From contig JBFMGQ010000008.1 in assembly GCA_040752515.1 (NCBI GenBank), positions 53,698 through 117,697 on the forward strand: a DNA stretch of 64,000 nt, in the 5' to 3' direction. The notes beneath the pieces were generated by a model that was not told the origin of the DNA, did no database searches, and worked only from the letters and a program-made list of their open reading frames with translations. This document shows, piece after piece, positions 42,373 through 50,513 of this stretch. The position numbers were made by a program, and so were the translations under genes. The stretch's first letter is position 1, and every line of letters starts with the position of its first letter. Source of the DNA: Tenuifilum sp040752515. Its GTDB lineage: Bacteria; Bacteroidota; Bacteroidia; Bacteroidales; Tenuifilaceae.

Positions 42373-43393
42373 AATCTAATATTTGACTGTTAAACCTGTT
42401 TTCGTCGTTATTGATAAAGTAAACCTCAAGCGGTAAAAAGTAAATCCGTCCCTTAATGTCCCTAGGCAGATTAAGCCCGCGAATCCGAGCTGCATCTTTC
42501 TCCGTGGTTACCAGTATTACATCGTTTGAGGTACCCCCAAAAATAGATAGAATTTCCTTAACCGAAAAATGGTGATGGTCGGCAAAGGTCTTACTGCCTA
42601 TCAATTTATAATTTTCATCAAGTTGATTGATAAATGGCTTAGGGTTTGCTATCCCTGCTAATGCGAAGACGTTTGAATTTGGATTAAAATCATAGTCTTC
42701 GTTTACCCCGAAAACCGATTTGGGTTCTCCGTATCGCACCGATGTAAAGTAAATACTTTGATTTGGCTTGATTTTTAGCCTTTTGGCCATGTCTTGTTGT
42801 ACATTAGCCGAAAGGTTTGGCGGACATTTGCTCACTATAATGATGTTGGCTCTTCGTATTTCAGCAACGCTATCGCGCAGGTTGCCTGCCGGAAGAAAAA
42901 AATCGTTGTAAACCGGTCGGTAGTAGTCAACCATCAAAATGTTAAGCCCGGCCCTTATCCAGCGGTGCTGGAAGGCATCGTCCTGAACAACTACCTCAAT
43001 ATCAGGGAAAGCACCCACCAGCTCTACCACACCGTTCAGCCTATCCTCGTGCACGGCACAGGCAATATCGGGATGTTTCAGCTTTAGCTGCAGGGGCTCA
43101 TCGCCCACCTCAACGGCCTGCGAAGAGTGGTCTACAACTCTGAACCCTTTACTCTTCCGACCATAGCCACGGCTGAGTAGGGCTGTTCGGTAATTTTTTT
43201 TAAGTAGATTGATAATATAATCGGTATGCGGCGTTTTTCCAGTGCCACCTACTGTAATGTTACCCACGCAAATGATTGGCAAGTCAAACTCAAAGCTGCG
43301 CAAAATGTTGATATCGAAAAGGAAATTCCTTATTTTAACAGCTAACCAGTAGAGCCACGAAAAGGGCAACAGTAGGAGTCGAAACTTTTGCAT
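42335..43393 (-). CDS. lpxK: Tetraacyldisaccharide 4'-kinase LpxK
   Basis: Phosphorylates the 4' position of the lipid A disaccharide precursor at the inner membrane; 352 residues from ATG 43393. The N-terminal membrane-associated helix is 'LLLLPFSWLYWLAVKIRNFLF'. The P-loop is 'GNITVGGTGKTPHTDYI'. 'VQDDAFQHRWIRAGLNILMVDY' is the conserved LpxK 'DDxxQHR' segment. A start at 43420 would overlap the upstream gene; the chosen start gives the usual family N-terminus. Its stop is overlapped by punA. Confidence 0.94.
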   Translation of the reverse strand: MQKFRLLLLPFSWLYWLAVKIRNFLFDINILRSFEFDLPIICVGNITVGGTGKTPHTDYIINLLKKNYRTALLSRGYGRKSKGFRVVDHSSQAVEVGDEPLQLKLKHPDIACAVHEDRLNGVVELVGAFPDIEVVVQDDAFQHRWIRAGLNILMVDYYRPVYNDFFLPAGNLRDSVAEIRRANIIIVSKCPPNLSANVQQDMAKRLKIKPNQSIYFTSVRYGEPKSVFGVNEDYDFNPNSNVFALAGIANPKPFINQLDENYKLIGSKTFADHHHFSVKEILSIFGGTSNDVILVTTEKDAARIRGLNLPRDIKGRIYFLPLEVYFINNDENRFNSQILDYVGKNKPNGNLY

Positions 43394-43412
43394 GGTATAA
43401 TTGCGTTGGTTT

Positions 43413-44654
43413 TTATTCAAACTTCAAAGTTTTATCGGGGCTAATACGCGAAATAACCATCGACGGAACCACGAGCATGGCCACCCCTACCGCAAAGGCC
43501 AAAAGGTTTAATGCTATAACATGCCACCATACAATATTGATGGGTACCTCGGAAAGGAAGTAGAAAGCCTCATCGAGCTTAACTATACCAAATTGCTTTT
43601 GCACGATGCAGATTAGCAATCCAGCGAAGGTTCCAATAATTAGCCCGCGAAACATAATAAATGCCGATTGTATCAAAAAAATCTTTCTAACACTTCGGTT
43701 CGATGCTCCCATAGATTTTAGCAATCCTATTGTTGGTGTTTTTTCAAGGATAACAATCAGCAACCCCGATATCATGTTAATGGCAGCCACCATCATCATC
43801 AAAACAATGAGCACTGCGGCGTTTACATCCTGTAGGTTTAACCAATCGAAGATGTTCGGGTACTTATCGATAATGCTTTGCACCTTTAACCGCGAGCCAT
43901 CGTCAAGGAAAACAAAACCGGCTATGTCGTCAACCTCAACCCACAAGTCATCTATCCTTTCGATATCATCAACCAAAATCTCAAAACCTGTGGCCTGATT
44001 TTCGTTCCAGCCGTTGAGCCTCTGAATGTGCTTAATATCGCATAGCACAAACATCTTGTCGAACTCCACCATTTTGGTATCGTAAATACCAGCAACGGTA
44101 AAACGGCGGTAACGAGGTGGTTCCTGAACAAAAAACATATCGTAGGTATCGCCTACTTTAAGCTTAAGCAGGTTTGCCAGTGTTTTGGAAATAAGCGTTG
44201 CGTTGGTAATGGCCGAATCGGTAAGCGCAAATATTTGACCCTCTACCAAATTCTTGTGGAAAAACGTCCAATCGAAATCGGGGGTTATTCCCTTTAGCAC
44301 TACTCCCTGTATATCGGTATCGGTTTTAATGATGCCCGCTTTAATGGCAAATCGCTGTATATGCCTAATTCCCTTTATTTTCAGTATGTCCTTTATAACC
44401 GGTAGGTTTGTTGGTATGGGATTGGTTTCGAGCGACTGATTGCTATCGTAGTTGGTAATCTGAATATGGCTGCCAAAGCCAACAACCTTTTGCTTTATCT
44501 CCTTTTTAAAACCGGTAATAACCGCTATGGCCACAATCATCACAGCCACGCTCAGCGCCACCGACGCAATGGTAATACGAATAAAAGGTCGCGAAAGGCT
44601 TAACCTATCGGAACCACTCAGAAAACGCTTTGCTATGTATTGCTCAAAACTCAC
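43413..44654 (-). CDS. FtsX/LolC-like ABC transporter permease
   Basis: A 413-residue inner-membrane protein of the MacB/FtsX permease family, most like LolC/LolE, which extract lipoproteins from the inner membrane. The first helix is in 'ITIASVALSVAVMIVAIAVITGF' and a long periplasmic domain (about 50-270) follows. Three C-terminal helices include 'MISGLLIVILEKTPTIGLLKSMGAS', the FtsX hallmark. The cognate ATPase (LolD) is not in the operon. In Bacteroidota a single such permease is often encoded apart from lolD. It lies between rnhA and lpxK, both close. Confidence 0.88.
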   Translation of the reverse strand: MSFEQYIAKRFLSGSDRLSLSRPFIRITIASVALSVAVMIVAIAVITGFKKEIKQKVVGFGSHIQITNYDSNQSLETNPIPTNLPVIKDILKIKGIRHIQRFAIKAGIIKTDTDIQGVVLKGITPDFDWTFFHKNLVEGQIFALTDSAITNATLISKTLANLLKLKVGDTYDMFFVQEPPRYRRFTVAGIYDTKMVEFDKMFVLCDIKHIQRLNGWNENQATGFEILVDDIERIDDLWVEVDDIAGFVFLDDGSRLKVQSIIDKYPNIFDWLNLQDVNAAVLIVLMMMVAAINMISGLLIVILEKTPTIGLLKSMGASNRSVRKIFLIQSAFIMFRGLIIGTFAGLLICIVQKQFGIVKLDEAFYFLSEVPINIVWWHVIALNLLAFAVGVAMLVVPSMVISRISPDKTLKFE

Positions 44655-44671
44655 TGGTAATGGGTATTGGT

Positions 44672-45328
44672 TTACTTTCGTCCAAAATCGGCAGGAATTT
44701 CACCCCAGTATTGGGTTTCCCACTTAAGCAATGGGTTTTTCCATGTATTTTCCTTTAACCATTTTTCGGCGCGTCGGATCAACTCAAAAAGTATTTTATT
44801 CCTTTCGGTTTGTACCAACTTGGTATTAGCCTTTTTTGCTCTAACCCAGCTAATGGCAGTCATGGAATCGGTATAGATGGGAATATTGCTACCTAACTTT
44901 TTCAGATGAGCCAACCCATGAACAATGGCAAGGAACTCACCTATGTTATTGGTGGAATCGGGAAAAGGCCCTTGATGGAAAATCAGCTTACCGGTTTGGC
45001 AATCAACACCCCGATACTCCATTTCAAGCGTAGAGGTATTCCAGGCTGCATCAACAGCAAGCGAAGGGTATATCGGTTTTGGGGTGCTCTCATTGGTATT
45101 GAATAGCATCTCCTGCTCCGGGCTCATGGTCTTAAAGGCCTCGTAGCCCATATCAAAAGCACGCTGTGCAGCCAATTTGCTGGGAAAGCCCTTAAACTTA
45201 GCTCCTGGGTAACCCTTAATCTGCTTCTGGCACACCTCCCAACTTTCATAAATGCCCGGGTGTTGCCCTTCCCAAACCACGTAATGAGTATTCTTTTTTG
45301 CCACAGCCGTAAAATTGATTTGCTTCAA
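44672..45328 (-). CDS. rnhA: Ribonuclease H with viroplasmin-like N-terminal domain
   Basis: A 218-residue RNase HI variant that degrades RNA in RNA-DNA hybrids. The N-terminal 50 residues ('HYVVWEGQHPGIYESWEVC') are the caulimovirus viroplasmin-type domain, which binds hybrids in eukaryotic RNase H1. The catalytic domain carries Asp in 'AVDAAWN', Glu in 'NNIGEFLA', Asp in 'IYTDSMTA' and Asp in the C-terminal 'GEIPADFGRK', so the four acidic residues are present. It starts 2 bases after namZ ends and lies 17 bases ahead of the LolC-like gene, so it is within the operon. Confidence 0.93.
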   Translation of the reverse strand: MKQINFTAVAKKNTHYVVWEGQHPGIYESWEVCQKQIKGYPGAKFKGFPSKLAAQRAFDMGYEAFKTMSPEQEMLFNTNESTPKPIYPSLAVDAAWNTSTLEMEYRGVDCQTGKLIFHQGPFPDSTNNIGEFLAIVHGLAHLKKLGSNIPIYTDSMTAISWVRAKKANTKLVQTERNKILFELIRRAEKWLKENTWKNPLLKWETQYWGEIPADFGRK

Positions 45329-45330
45329 AG

Positions 45331-46506
45331 TTATTCAAAATCGGGGTATAGCAGGTACTTTTTTCTGATTTGCTTGTATTGCTCAAGTGCAGGCTGCCAG
45401 GTGGCTCTGATTTCCGAAGGGGATAATCCGCTTTCAATTTGCTGGCGTAACTCACTTGTGCCGGCAAGCAGGTTAAAGAAGTTATTGAAAAACTTCTCCT
45501 TTTCGGGATAATTGCTGTAGGAGTAGATAAGCCAATCGAGTATAATCTCGCGGCGGTCAAGGAAGTAATTGACCGAGTAATCCCTAAGGTCGATTCCATA
45601 AACAGGTTTACCCTTATAGGGAGGATTAACGCTTGCCCCTCGTTTCTCAACGGGGATATACCTAAATCCCTTATCGGGGAAATTGGGGTAGCCAAAAACC
45701 TGAAAGGGGTAGTCGGTTCCCCGGCCAACGCTCACCACGGTTCCCTCAAACAACCCAAGCGATGGGTAAAGCAATACAGAAAGATGGTTAGGCAGGTTTG
45801 GCGATGGACGAACAGGAAGGGCAGTGGTCATGCTATGGGTGTAACCCTTACATGGAATAATGGTTAGCTGGCATTTGATTTTCCCTTTCAGCCAACCCTC
45901 ACCGTTTATCATCTGTGCATACTCGCCAATGGTCATTCCATGCACCAAAGGAACGGGATGCATACCCACAAACGACCGGAAAGCCGTGTCGAGCACAGGG
46001 CCATCAACATAAAACCCATTGGGGTTAGGCCTGTCGAGTATAATTAGGGGCTTACCGTTTTCGGCGCAGGCCTCCATCACGTAGTGCATGGTTGAGATGT
46101 AGGTGTAAAACCGAACGCCCACATCCTGCAAGTCAAAAATCACTACGTCAATATCGCTTAAATCGGTTGGCTTTGGTTTTTTGCTTCCACCATACAACGA
46201 TATTACCGGTAATCCTGTCGTTTTATCGGTATAGTTTCCAATTTGCTCTCCTGCCTCAAAATCGCCACGAAAACCATGCTCGGGACAAAAAATCTTTTTA
46301 ATGTTAACGCCAACCGTAAGCAGTGTATCGACCAGATGCTTTGATCCAACCAGCGTGGTGTGGTTTGCCACAACTGCCACACGCTTGCCTTGCAATACAG
46401 GAAGGTAGCTGCTCATTACACGAGCACCGGGCAAAATCTCCTGTGCCCTTGCGGTAAGCAGTAAAGCCATTGCCGAAAAGGTTAATACTAATTTACCAAA
46501 TCTCAT
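45331..46506 (-). CDS. namZ: Exo-beta-N-acetylmuramidase NamZ (DUF1343 family)
   Basis: A secreted exo-muramidase of the DUF1343/NamZ family, which releases terminal MurNAc from peptidoglycan fragments; 391 residues. The signal peptide is 'MRFGKLVLTFSAMALLLTARAQ'. Family motifs are 'GKRVAVVANHTTLVG', 'FCPEHGFRGDFEAGEQI', 'VVIFDLQDVGVRFYTYI' and 'LDRPNPNGFYVDGPVLD'. A longer in-frame start (TTG, 46533) lacks a basic signal start, so ATG 46506 is preferred; an AGGGAGGT abuts this ATG, too close for an efficient Shine-Dalgarno. It heads the minus-strand operon to punA. Confidence 0.92.
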   Translation of the reverse strand: MRFGKLVLTFSAMALLLTARAQEILPGARVMSSYLPVLQGKRVAVVANHTTLVGSKHLVDTLLTVGVNIKKIFCPEHGFRGDFEAGEQIGNYTDKTTGLPVISLYGGSKKPKPTDLSDIDVVIFDLQDVGVRFYTYISTMHYVMEACAENGKPLIILDRPNPNGFYVDGPVLDTAFRSFVGMHPVPLVHGMTIGEYAQMINGEGWLKGKIKCQLTIIPCKGYTHSMTTALPVRPSPNLPNHLSVLLYPSLGLFEGTVVSVGRGTDYPFQVFGYPNFPDKGFRYIPVEKRGASVNPPYKGKPVYGIDLRDYSVNYFLDRREIILDWLIYSYSNYPEKEKFFNNFFNLLAGTSELRQQIESGLSPSEIRATWQPALEQYKQIRKKYLLYPDFE

Positions 46507-46811
46507 ACCTCCCTTTTGCAAAATATGCGCCAATTATGGTTTTGCTAAGGTAGAAAATAATTTAAACCCAAATTAATCATTATTAGGCAATTTTTGTTAC
46601 ACTCCTTGAGTTTTGGTGGGCTAATCTCGATTTATTGGGCAACGCAGTTCTTGGGTTTTGGTTAATATTTCACAATCCTGTCGCTCTTATCGTTATCTGT
46701 CCTGAATTCTGTCTTCGTTCTTCTGATTTCCTCCTCCTTAAAATATTCAATCTTTTTGTGTAACTTTATCAACACAAATTAGTCATATATAAAACCTAAA
46801 TTTCAATCAAT
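46507..46811. other. Divergent intergenic region between namZ and sppA
   Basis: This 305-base spacer must hold promoters for namZ (minus) and sppA (plus). TAACTTTA at 46761-46768 is a one-mismatch -7 candidate for sppA, and ATATTTTG on the minus strand near 46518-46525 is a weak one for namZ. No RNA gene, repeat copy or operator-like palindrome was recognised. Confidence 0.4.
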
Positions 46812-48581
46812 ATGAAGCAATTTTTCAAGTATGTTCTGGCCACAATAGTTGGTATAGTTCTATCATCAATTGTAATTTTTTTGATGTTCCTTGGGATTGT
46901 TGGCGCAATCGTCTCCTCGGCCGATAAAAAGGAGGTTAAGGTTGAGCCCAACTCAATCCTTTATGTCGATCTAAAACAGGAAATAGTTGACCGTGGTAGT
47001 GAAGATCCTTTCAAGGGATTTGATTTTGCTACATTTCAGCCTAATAGCCCAATCGGCTTGAACCAAATCCTAAAAGCTATTGCCAATGCCAAAGAGGATT
47101 CCAACATCAAGGGTATTCTTTTGGAGCTCGATGCTGTGAATGCTGGTGCTGCAACCACCGAGGAAATTCGCAATGCTCTTATCGATTTTAAGTCGTCGGG
47201 TAAGTTTATCTATGCATACAGCGATACCTACAGCCAAAAAGCATATTACCTGGCATCGGTTGCCGATAGCGTATTCCTCAACCCCGAAGGTATGATTGAA
47301 TGGCTTGGCTTGCGCAGCGAGATTATGTTCTTTAAAAAAGCCTTGGAAAAGTTGGGCGTTGAGCCTCAAATACTTCGCCATGGCAAGTTTAAAAGTGCCG
47401 TTGAGCCTTTCATGCTCGACAAGATGAGCCCCGAAAACCGCGAGCAAACCTTAACCTACATCTCATCCATTTGGAACCATTGGGTTAAAGGTATTTCCGA
47501 AACCCGCGGTATACCTACCGATAAACTTAACAGCATGGCCAACAACATGGAAATCTTCAATGCCAAAAAAGCTCTAGAAAATAAGCTGGTCGATGGCCTT
47601 ATCTATAAGGACGAACTTATCGCAACTTTAAAGTCAAAGCTTGGCGTTGAGGAAAAGAAGGACATCAGCAGCATTGAACTGAAAAAATATTTCAACGCAC
47701 CGGAGGTTACTAAACGCAAGTTTACAAAGGATAAGATTGCCGTTATTTATGCAAGTGGCGAGATAGGAATGGGCGAAGGAGGCGATGACCAGATAGGTTC
47801 CGAAGGCCTTTCGCGCACCATTCGGAAAGCACGTCGCGATAGTTCCATCAAGGCCATTGTGTTCCGCATCAACTCGCCTGGTGGCAGCGCACTTGCTTCG
47901 GAAGTTATTTGGCGCGAGGTTGATTTAGCTGCAAAGGTTAAGCCCGTAATTGTATCAATGGGCGATGTGGCTGCATCGGGTGGCTACTACATTGCTGCAC
48001 CCGCCACAACCATCATGGCAAACCCAACTACTATCACCGGTTCCATTGGCGTTTTTGGTCTGTTTTTCAACCTACAAAAAGCACTGGATAATAAAGTCGG
48101 TATTACCGTTGATGTTGTTAAAACCAACGACCACGCCGATTTCTTTAGCGTTTTCCGCCCAATGACCGCTGAAGAAAAAGCCGTAGGCCAGATGTTCATT
48201 GAACAAACCTATCAAACCTTTATCGGTCATGTTTCGGCAGGCCGTGGTATTCCCATTGAACAGGTCGATGCCATTGGCCAAGGCCGTGTTTGGAGTGGCG
48301 TTAACGCCAAGGATATTAAACTCATCGATGAGTTTGGCGGCCTGAACGATGCCATTCAGCTTGCTGCTCAAAAGGCTAAACTGGAGAACTACCGACTGGT
48401 TGAAATGCCCAAGCAGAAAAAGTTCTTCGAACAGCTTATGGAAGATATGTCGACCGAAGCAAAGGCTTGGATTCTAAAGGATGAACTTGGCTCGTCGTTT
48501 AAAACCTACAACCGCATTAAGAGCATGTTGAACAATCAAGGCGTTCAGGCTCGCATGCCCTACGATATCGAAGTTTACTAA
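46812..48581 (+). CDS. sppA: Signal peptide peptidase SppA, 67-kDa type
   Basis: An inner-membrane serine protease that degrades cleaved signal peptides; 589 residues. An N-terminal membrane helix ('VLATIVGIVLSSIVIFLMFLG' split across residues 8-28) is followed by two S49 peptidase domains. The catalytic Lys lies in 'RHGKFKSAVEPFML' (about residue 194) in the first domain. The nucleophile Ser lies in 'GDVAASGGYYIAAPA' (about 387) in the second, with 'RINSPGGSALASEVIW' as the oxyanion strand. This duplicated layout matches E. coli SppA rather than the short Bacillus form. It ends at a strong terminator. Confidence 0.96.
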   Translation: MKQFFKYVLATIVGIVLSSIVIFLMFLGIVGAIVSSADKKEVKVEPNSILYVDLKQEIVDRGSEDPFKGFDFATFQPNSPIGLNQILKAIANAKEDSNIKGILLELDAVNAGAATTEEIRNALIDFKSSGKFIYAYSDTYSQKAYYLASVADSVFLNPEGMIEWLGLRSEIMFFKKALEKLGVEPQILRHGKFKSAVEPFMLDKMSPENREQTLTYISSIWNHWVKGISETRGIPTDKLNSMANNMEIFNAKKALENKLVDGLIYKDELIATLKSKLGVEEKKDISSIELKKYFNAPEVTKRKFTKDKIAVIYASGEIGMGEGGDDQIGSEGLSRTIRKARRDSSIKAIVFRINSPGGSALASEVIWREVDLAAKVKPVIVSMGDVAASGGYYIAAPATTIMANPTTITGSIGVFGLFFNLQKALDNKVGITVDVVKTNDHADFFSVFRPMTAEEKAVGQMFIEQTYQTFIGHVSAGRGIPIEQVDAIGQGRVWSGVNAKDIKLIDEFGGLNDAIQLAAQKAKLENYRLVEMPKQKKFFEQLMEDMSTEAKAWILKDELGSSFKTYNRIKSMLNNQGVQARMPYDIEVY

Positions 48582-48599
48582 CAAAGATGCACTTTTTTG

Positions 48600-48629
48600 A
48601 GCCCCGATTATTTGAATCGGGGCTTTTTT
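48600..48629 (+). terminator. Terminator after sppA
   Basis: A perfect 10-bp stem (AGCCCCGATT / AATCGGGGCT) with a 5-nt loop, followed by a run of six T residues. Confidence 0.9.
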
Positions 48630-48697
48630 ATCCCTTAATCCAAAAAATATGTTTCTTAACATATTTTGTCGAATAATATATTAATATATTGATATTC

Positions 48698-48713
48698 TGT
48701 TGTTTAAACAACA
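48698..48713. promoter_or_regulatory. Perfect 16-bp palindrome in the leader of the COG2403 GTPase gene
   Basis: TGTTGTTTAAACAACA is a perfect two-fold palindrome with no spacer, in an AT-rich stretch 115 bases upstream of the start codon and about 60 bases before the candidate -7 element. It looks like a binding site for a dimeric regulator. No such regulator is encoded nearby. Confidence 0.45.
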
Positions 48714-48773
48714 ATAGGCCTAAACCTAATGCTGACAAAATTTTTGGCGAGAACATTTTGAATTTTAAAAAAC

Positions 48774-48824
48774 TAATTTTGAGAACTGTAAAACCTAAAT
48801 CTAAACAAAAATATCTAAGGAGGT
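48774..48824 (+). promoter_or_regulatory. -7 candidate and strong Shine-Dalgarno of the COG2403 GTPase gene
   Basis: TAATTTTG (48774-48781) is an exact TAnnTTTG match. AAGGAGGT (48817-48824) is a full-length Shine-Dalgarno three bases before the ATG at 48828. Such a sequence is exceptional in Bacteroidota, whose ribosomes mostly do not use Shine-Dalgarno pairing, and I see no other well-spaced one before a gene in this window. Confidence 0.65.
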
Positions 48825-48827
48825 CTT

Positions 48828-50165
48828 ATGAGACGTAATGTAGTAATTATTGGAGCAGCCGGAAGAGATTTCCACAACTTCAACACTTTCTTCCGCGATA
48901 AAGAGGAGTACAATGTAGTTGCCTTTACTGCTGCTCAAATTCCCGACATCGATGGTCGTAAATATCCTACCGAATTGGCCGGAAAACTTTACCCAAATGG
49001 TATTCCCATTGAGGCTGAAGAAAATCTTGCTAAAATTATTAAGGAAAAGAACGTTCACGACTGCGTATTTGCTTACAGCGATGTTAAGTATGAGCATGTA
49101 ATGCGTCTAAGCTCAATAGTTAACGCTGCCGGTGCCAACTTCATGCTACTTGGCCCTAACGAAACCATGCTTAAGAGCACCAAGCCCGTTATTGCAGTGG
49201 TGGCTACCCGTACCGGTTGCGGTAAATCGCAAACCTCGCGTAAGGTTATTGAGTACCTCATGGGCCTAGGCCTTAAGGTGGTTGCCGTTCGTCACCCTAT
49301 GCCTTACGGCGATTTGGTTGCCCAAAAGGTTCAGCGCTTTGCTACCGTTGAGGACCTTAAGAAACATAAATGTACCGTTGAGGAGATGGAAGAGTACGAA
49401 CCACACGTAGTTCGCGGTAACGTTATCTACGCCGGTGTTGACTACGAGGCCATTCTCCGCGAAGCCGAAAAAGATCCCAGTGGCTGCGATGTTATCCTTT
49501 GGGACGGCGGTAATAACGACTTTGCTTTCTTCAAACCCGATTTAACCATTACCGTGGTTGACCCACACCGTGCCGGTAACGAGGTTAGCTACTATCCCGG
49601 TGAGGTTAACCTTCGCCTGGCCGATGTTGTTGTTATCAACAAGATGGATTCGGCTTCGCCCGAAGGCATTCAGATTGTTCGCGAGAACATCCGTAAAACC
49701 AACCCCAAAGCCATTGTGGTTGACGGCGCTTCGCCCATTAAGGTCGACAAGCCTGAACTCATCGATGGTAAGCGTTGCCTAATTGTTGAGGACGGCCCAA
49801 CCTTAACCCACGGCGAAATGAAAATTGGCGCTGGTACCATTGCTGCACGCAAGTTTGGGGCAAGCGAAGAGGTTGATGCACGCCCATACCTGGTTGGTAA
49901 ACTGAAGGAAACCTACCGTATTTACCCCAACATTGGCCGCGTTCTGCCTGCCATGGGTTACGGTGAACAGCAGCTCAAAGACCTTGAAGCTACCATCAAC
50001 AACACCGATTGCGACACCGTTATCATTGGTACCCCAATCGATTTGAGCCGTATCATCAATATCAAGAAACCTACTACCCGTGTATTCTACGATTTGGCAG
50101 AGATAGGCTTACCCGACCTCAAGGGTGTTCTTGAAAAATTCGTTAAAACCCATAACCTGAAATAA
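48828..50165 (+). CDS. COG2403 GTPase, cyclic 2,3-diphosphoglycerate synthetase-like
   Basis: A 445-residue cytoplasmic protein of the COG2403 predicted GTPase family, related to archaeal cyclic 2,3-diphosphoglycerate synthetase. An N-terminal Rossmann-like domain opens with 'RRNVVIIGAAGRDFHNFNTF'. The P-loop is 'TRTGCGKSQTS' (127-137). 'ILWDGGNNDFAFFKPDLTI' (about 223-241) holds a Walker B-like Asp. 'VVINKMDSA' (268-276) is a GTPase NKxD-type specificity motif. Codon use is biased to GGT, CGT, AAC and GTT, as in the trigger factor and rpsT genes, suggesting high expression. The strong Shine-Dalgarno agrees. It is monocistronic between terminators. The true reaction in Bacteroidota is not established. 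Confidence 0.85.
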   Translation: MRRNVVIIGAAGRDFHNFNTFFRDKEEYNVVAFTAAQIPDIDGRKYPTELAGKLYPNGIPIEAEENLAKIIKEKNVHDCVFAYSDVKYEHVMRLSSIVNAAGANFMLLGPNETMLKSTKPVIAVVATRTGCGKSQTSRKVIEYLMGLGLKVVAVRHPMPYGDLVAQKVQRFATVEDLKKHKCTVEEMEEYEPHVVRGNVIYAGVDYEAILREAEKDPSGCDVILWDGGNNDFAFFKPDLTITVVDPHRAGNEVSYYPGEVNLRLADVVVINKMDSASPEGIQIVRENIRKTNPKAIVVDGASPIKVDKPELIDGKRCLIVEDGPTLTHGEMKIGAGTIAARKFGASEEVDARPYLVGKLKETYRIYPNIGRVLPAMGYGEQQLKDLEATINNTDCDTVIIGTPIDLSRIINIKKPTTRVFYDLAEIGLPDLKGVLEKFVKTHNLK

Positions 50166-50183
50166 ATCAGGCTAACAAAATAG

Positions 50184-50209
50184 AAAGGGCGCCTTAAGGC
50201 GCCTTTTTT
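50184..50209 (+). terminator. Terminator after the COG2403 GTPase gene
   Basis: A 10-bp stem around GGCGCC-TTAA-GGCGCC with one G-U pair and flanking A/T pairs, followed by a T run. Confidence 0.88.
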
Positions 50210-50214
50210 ATTTG

Positions 50215-50513
50215 AGTTGATAGTAGTTCGTGATTTGGAATAGAACACAGATGACGCAGATTATGCTGATTCACGCTGTGCAACTCCCTGCAAACACTGT
50301 GTAACACTGTGATAAATATTTAGTTAATGGTTGTAAGGTGATTGTTGATAGTTTGAGAATGACCCGTCCTTTCATGTCATGCTGAGCTGAGCCGAAGCAT
50401 CTCTTTTACCTTTAACTCTTAATGAGATTCCTCGCAGGTGCTCGGAATGACAATAGGTAATAATTAGATTCCATTTATCGACTCACGGTTCACGGCTCAC
50501 GTTTAACGTTTTT
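50215..50513 (+). repeat. Mosaic intergenic repeat, copy B
   Basis: This stretch carries the same ordered modules as copy A, inverted: 'GTTGATAGTAGTTCGTGATT', 'ACACAGATGACGCAGATTA', 'TGCTGATTCACGCTGTGCAA' to 'AACACTGTGATA', 'TCATGCTGAGCTGAGCCGAA', 'GAGATTCCTCGCAGGTGCTC' with 'GAATGACAATAGGTAATAA', and 'CACGGCTCACGTTTAACGTT'. It lies between convergent genes. Its last module supplies the stop codon and the final 'KR' residues of rlmN. Confidence 0.8.
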
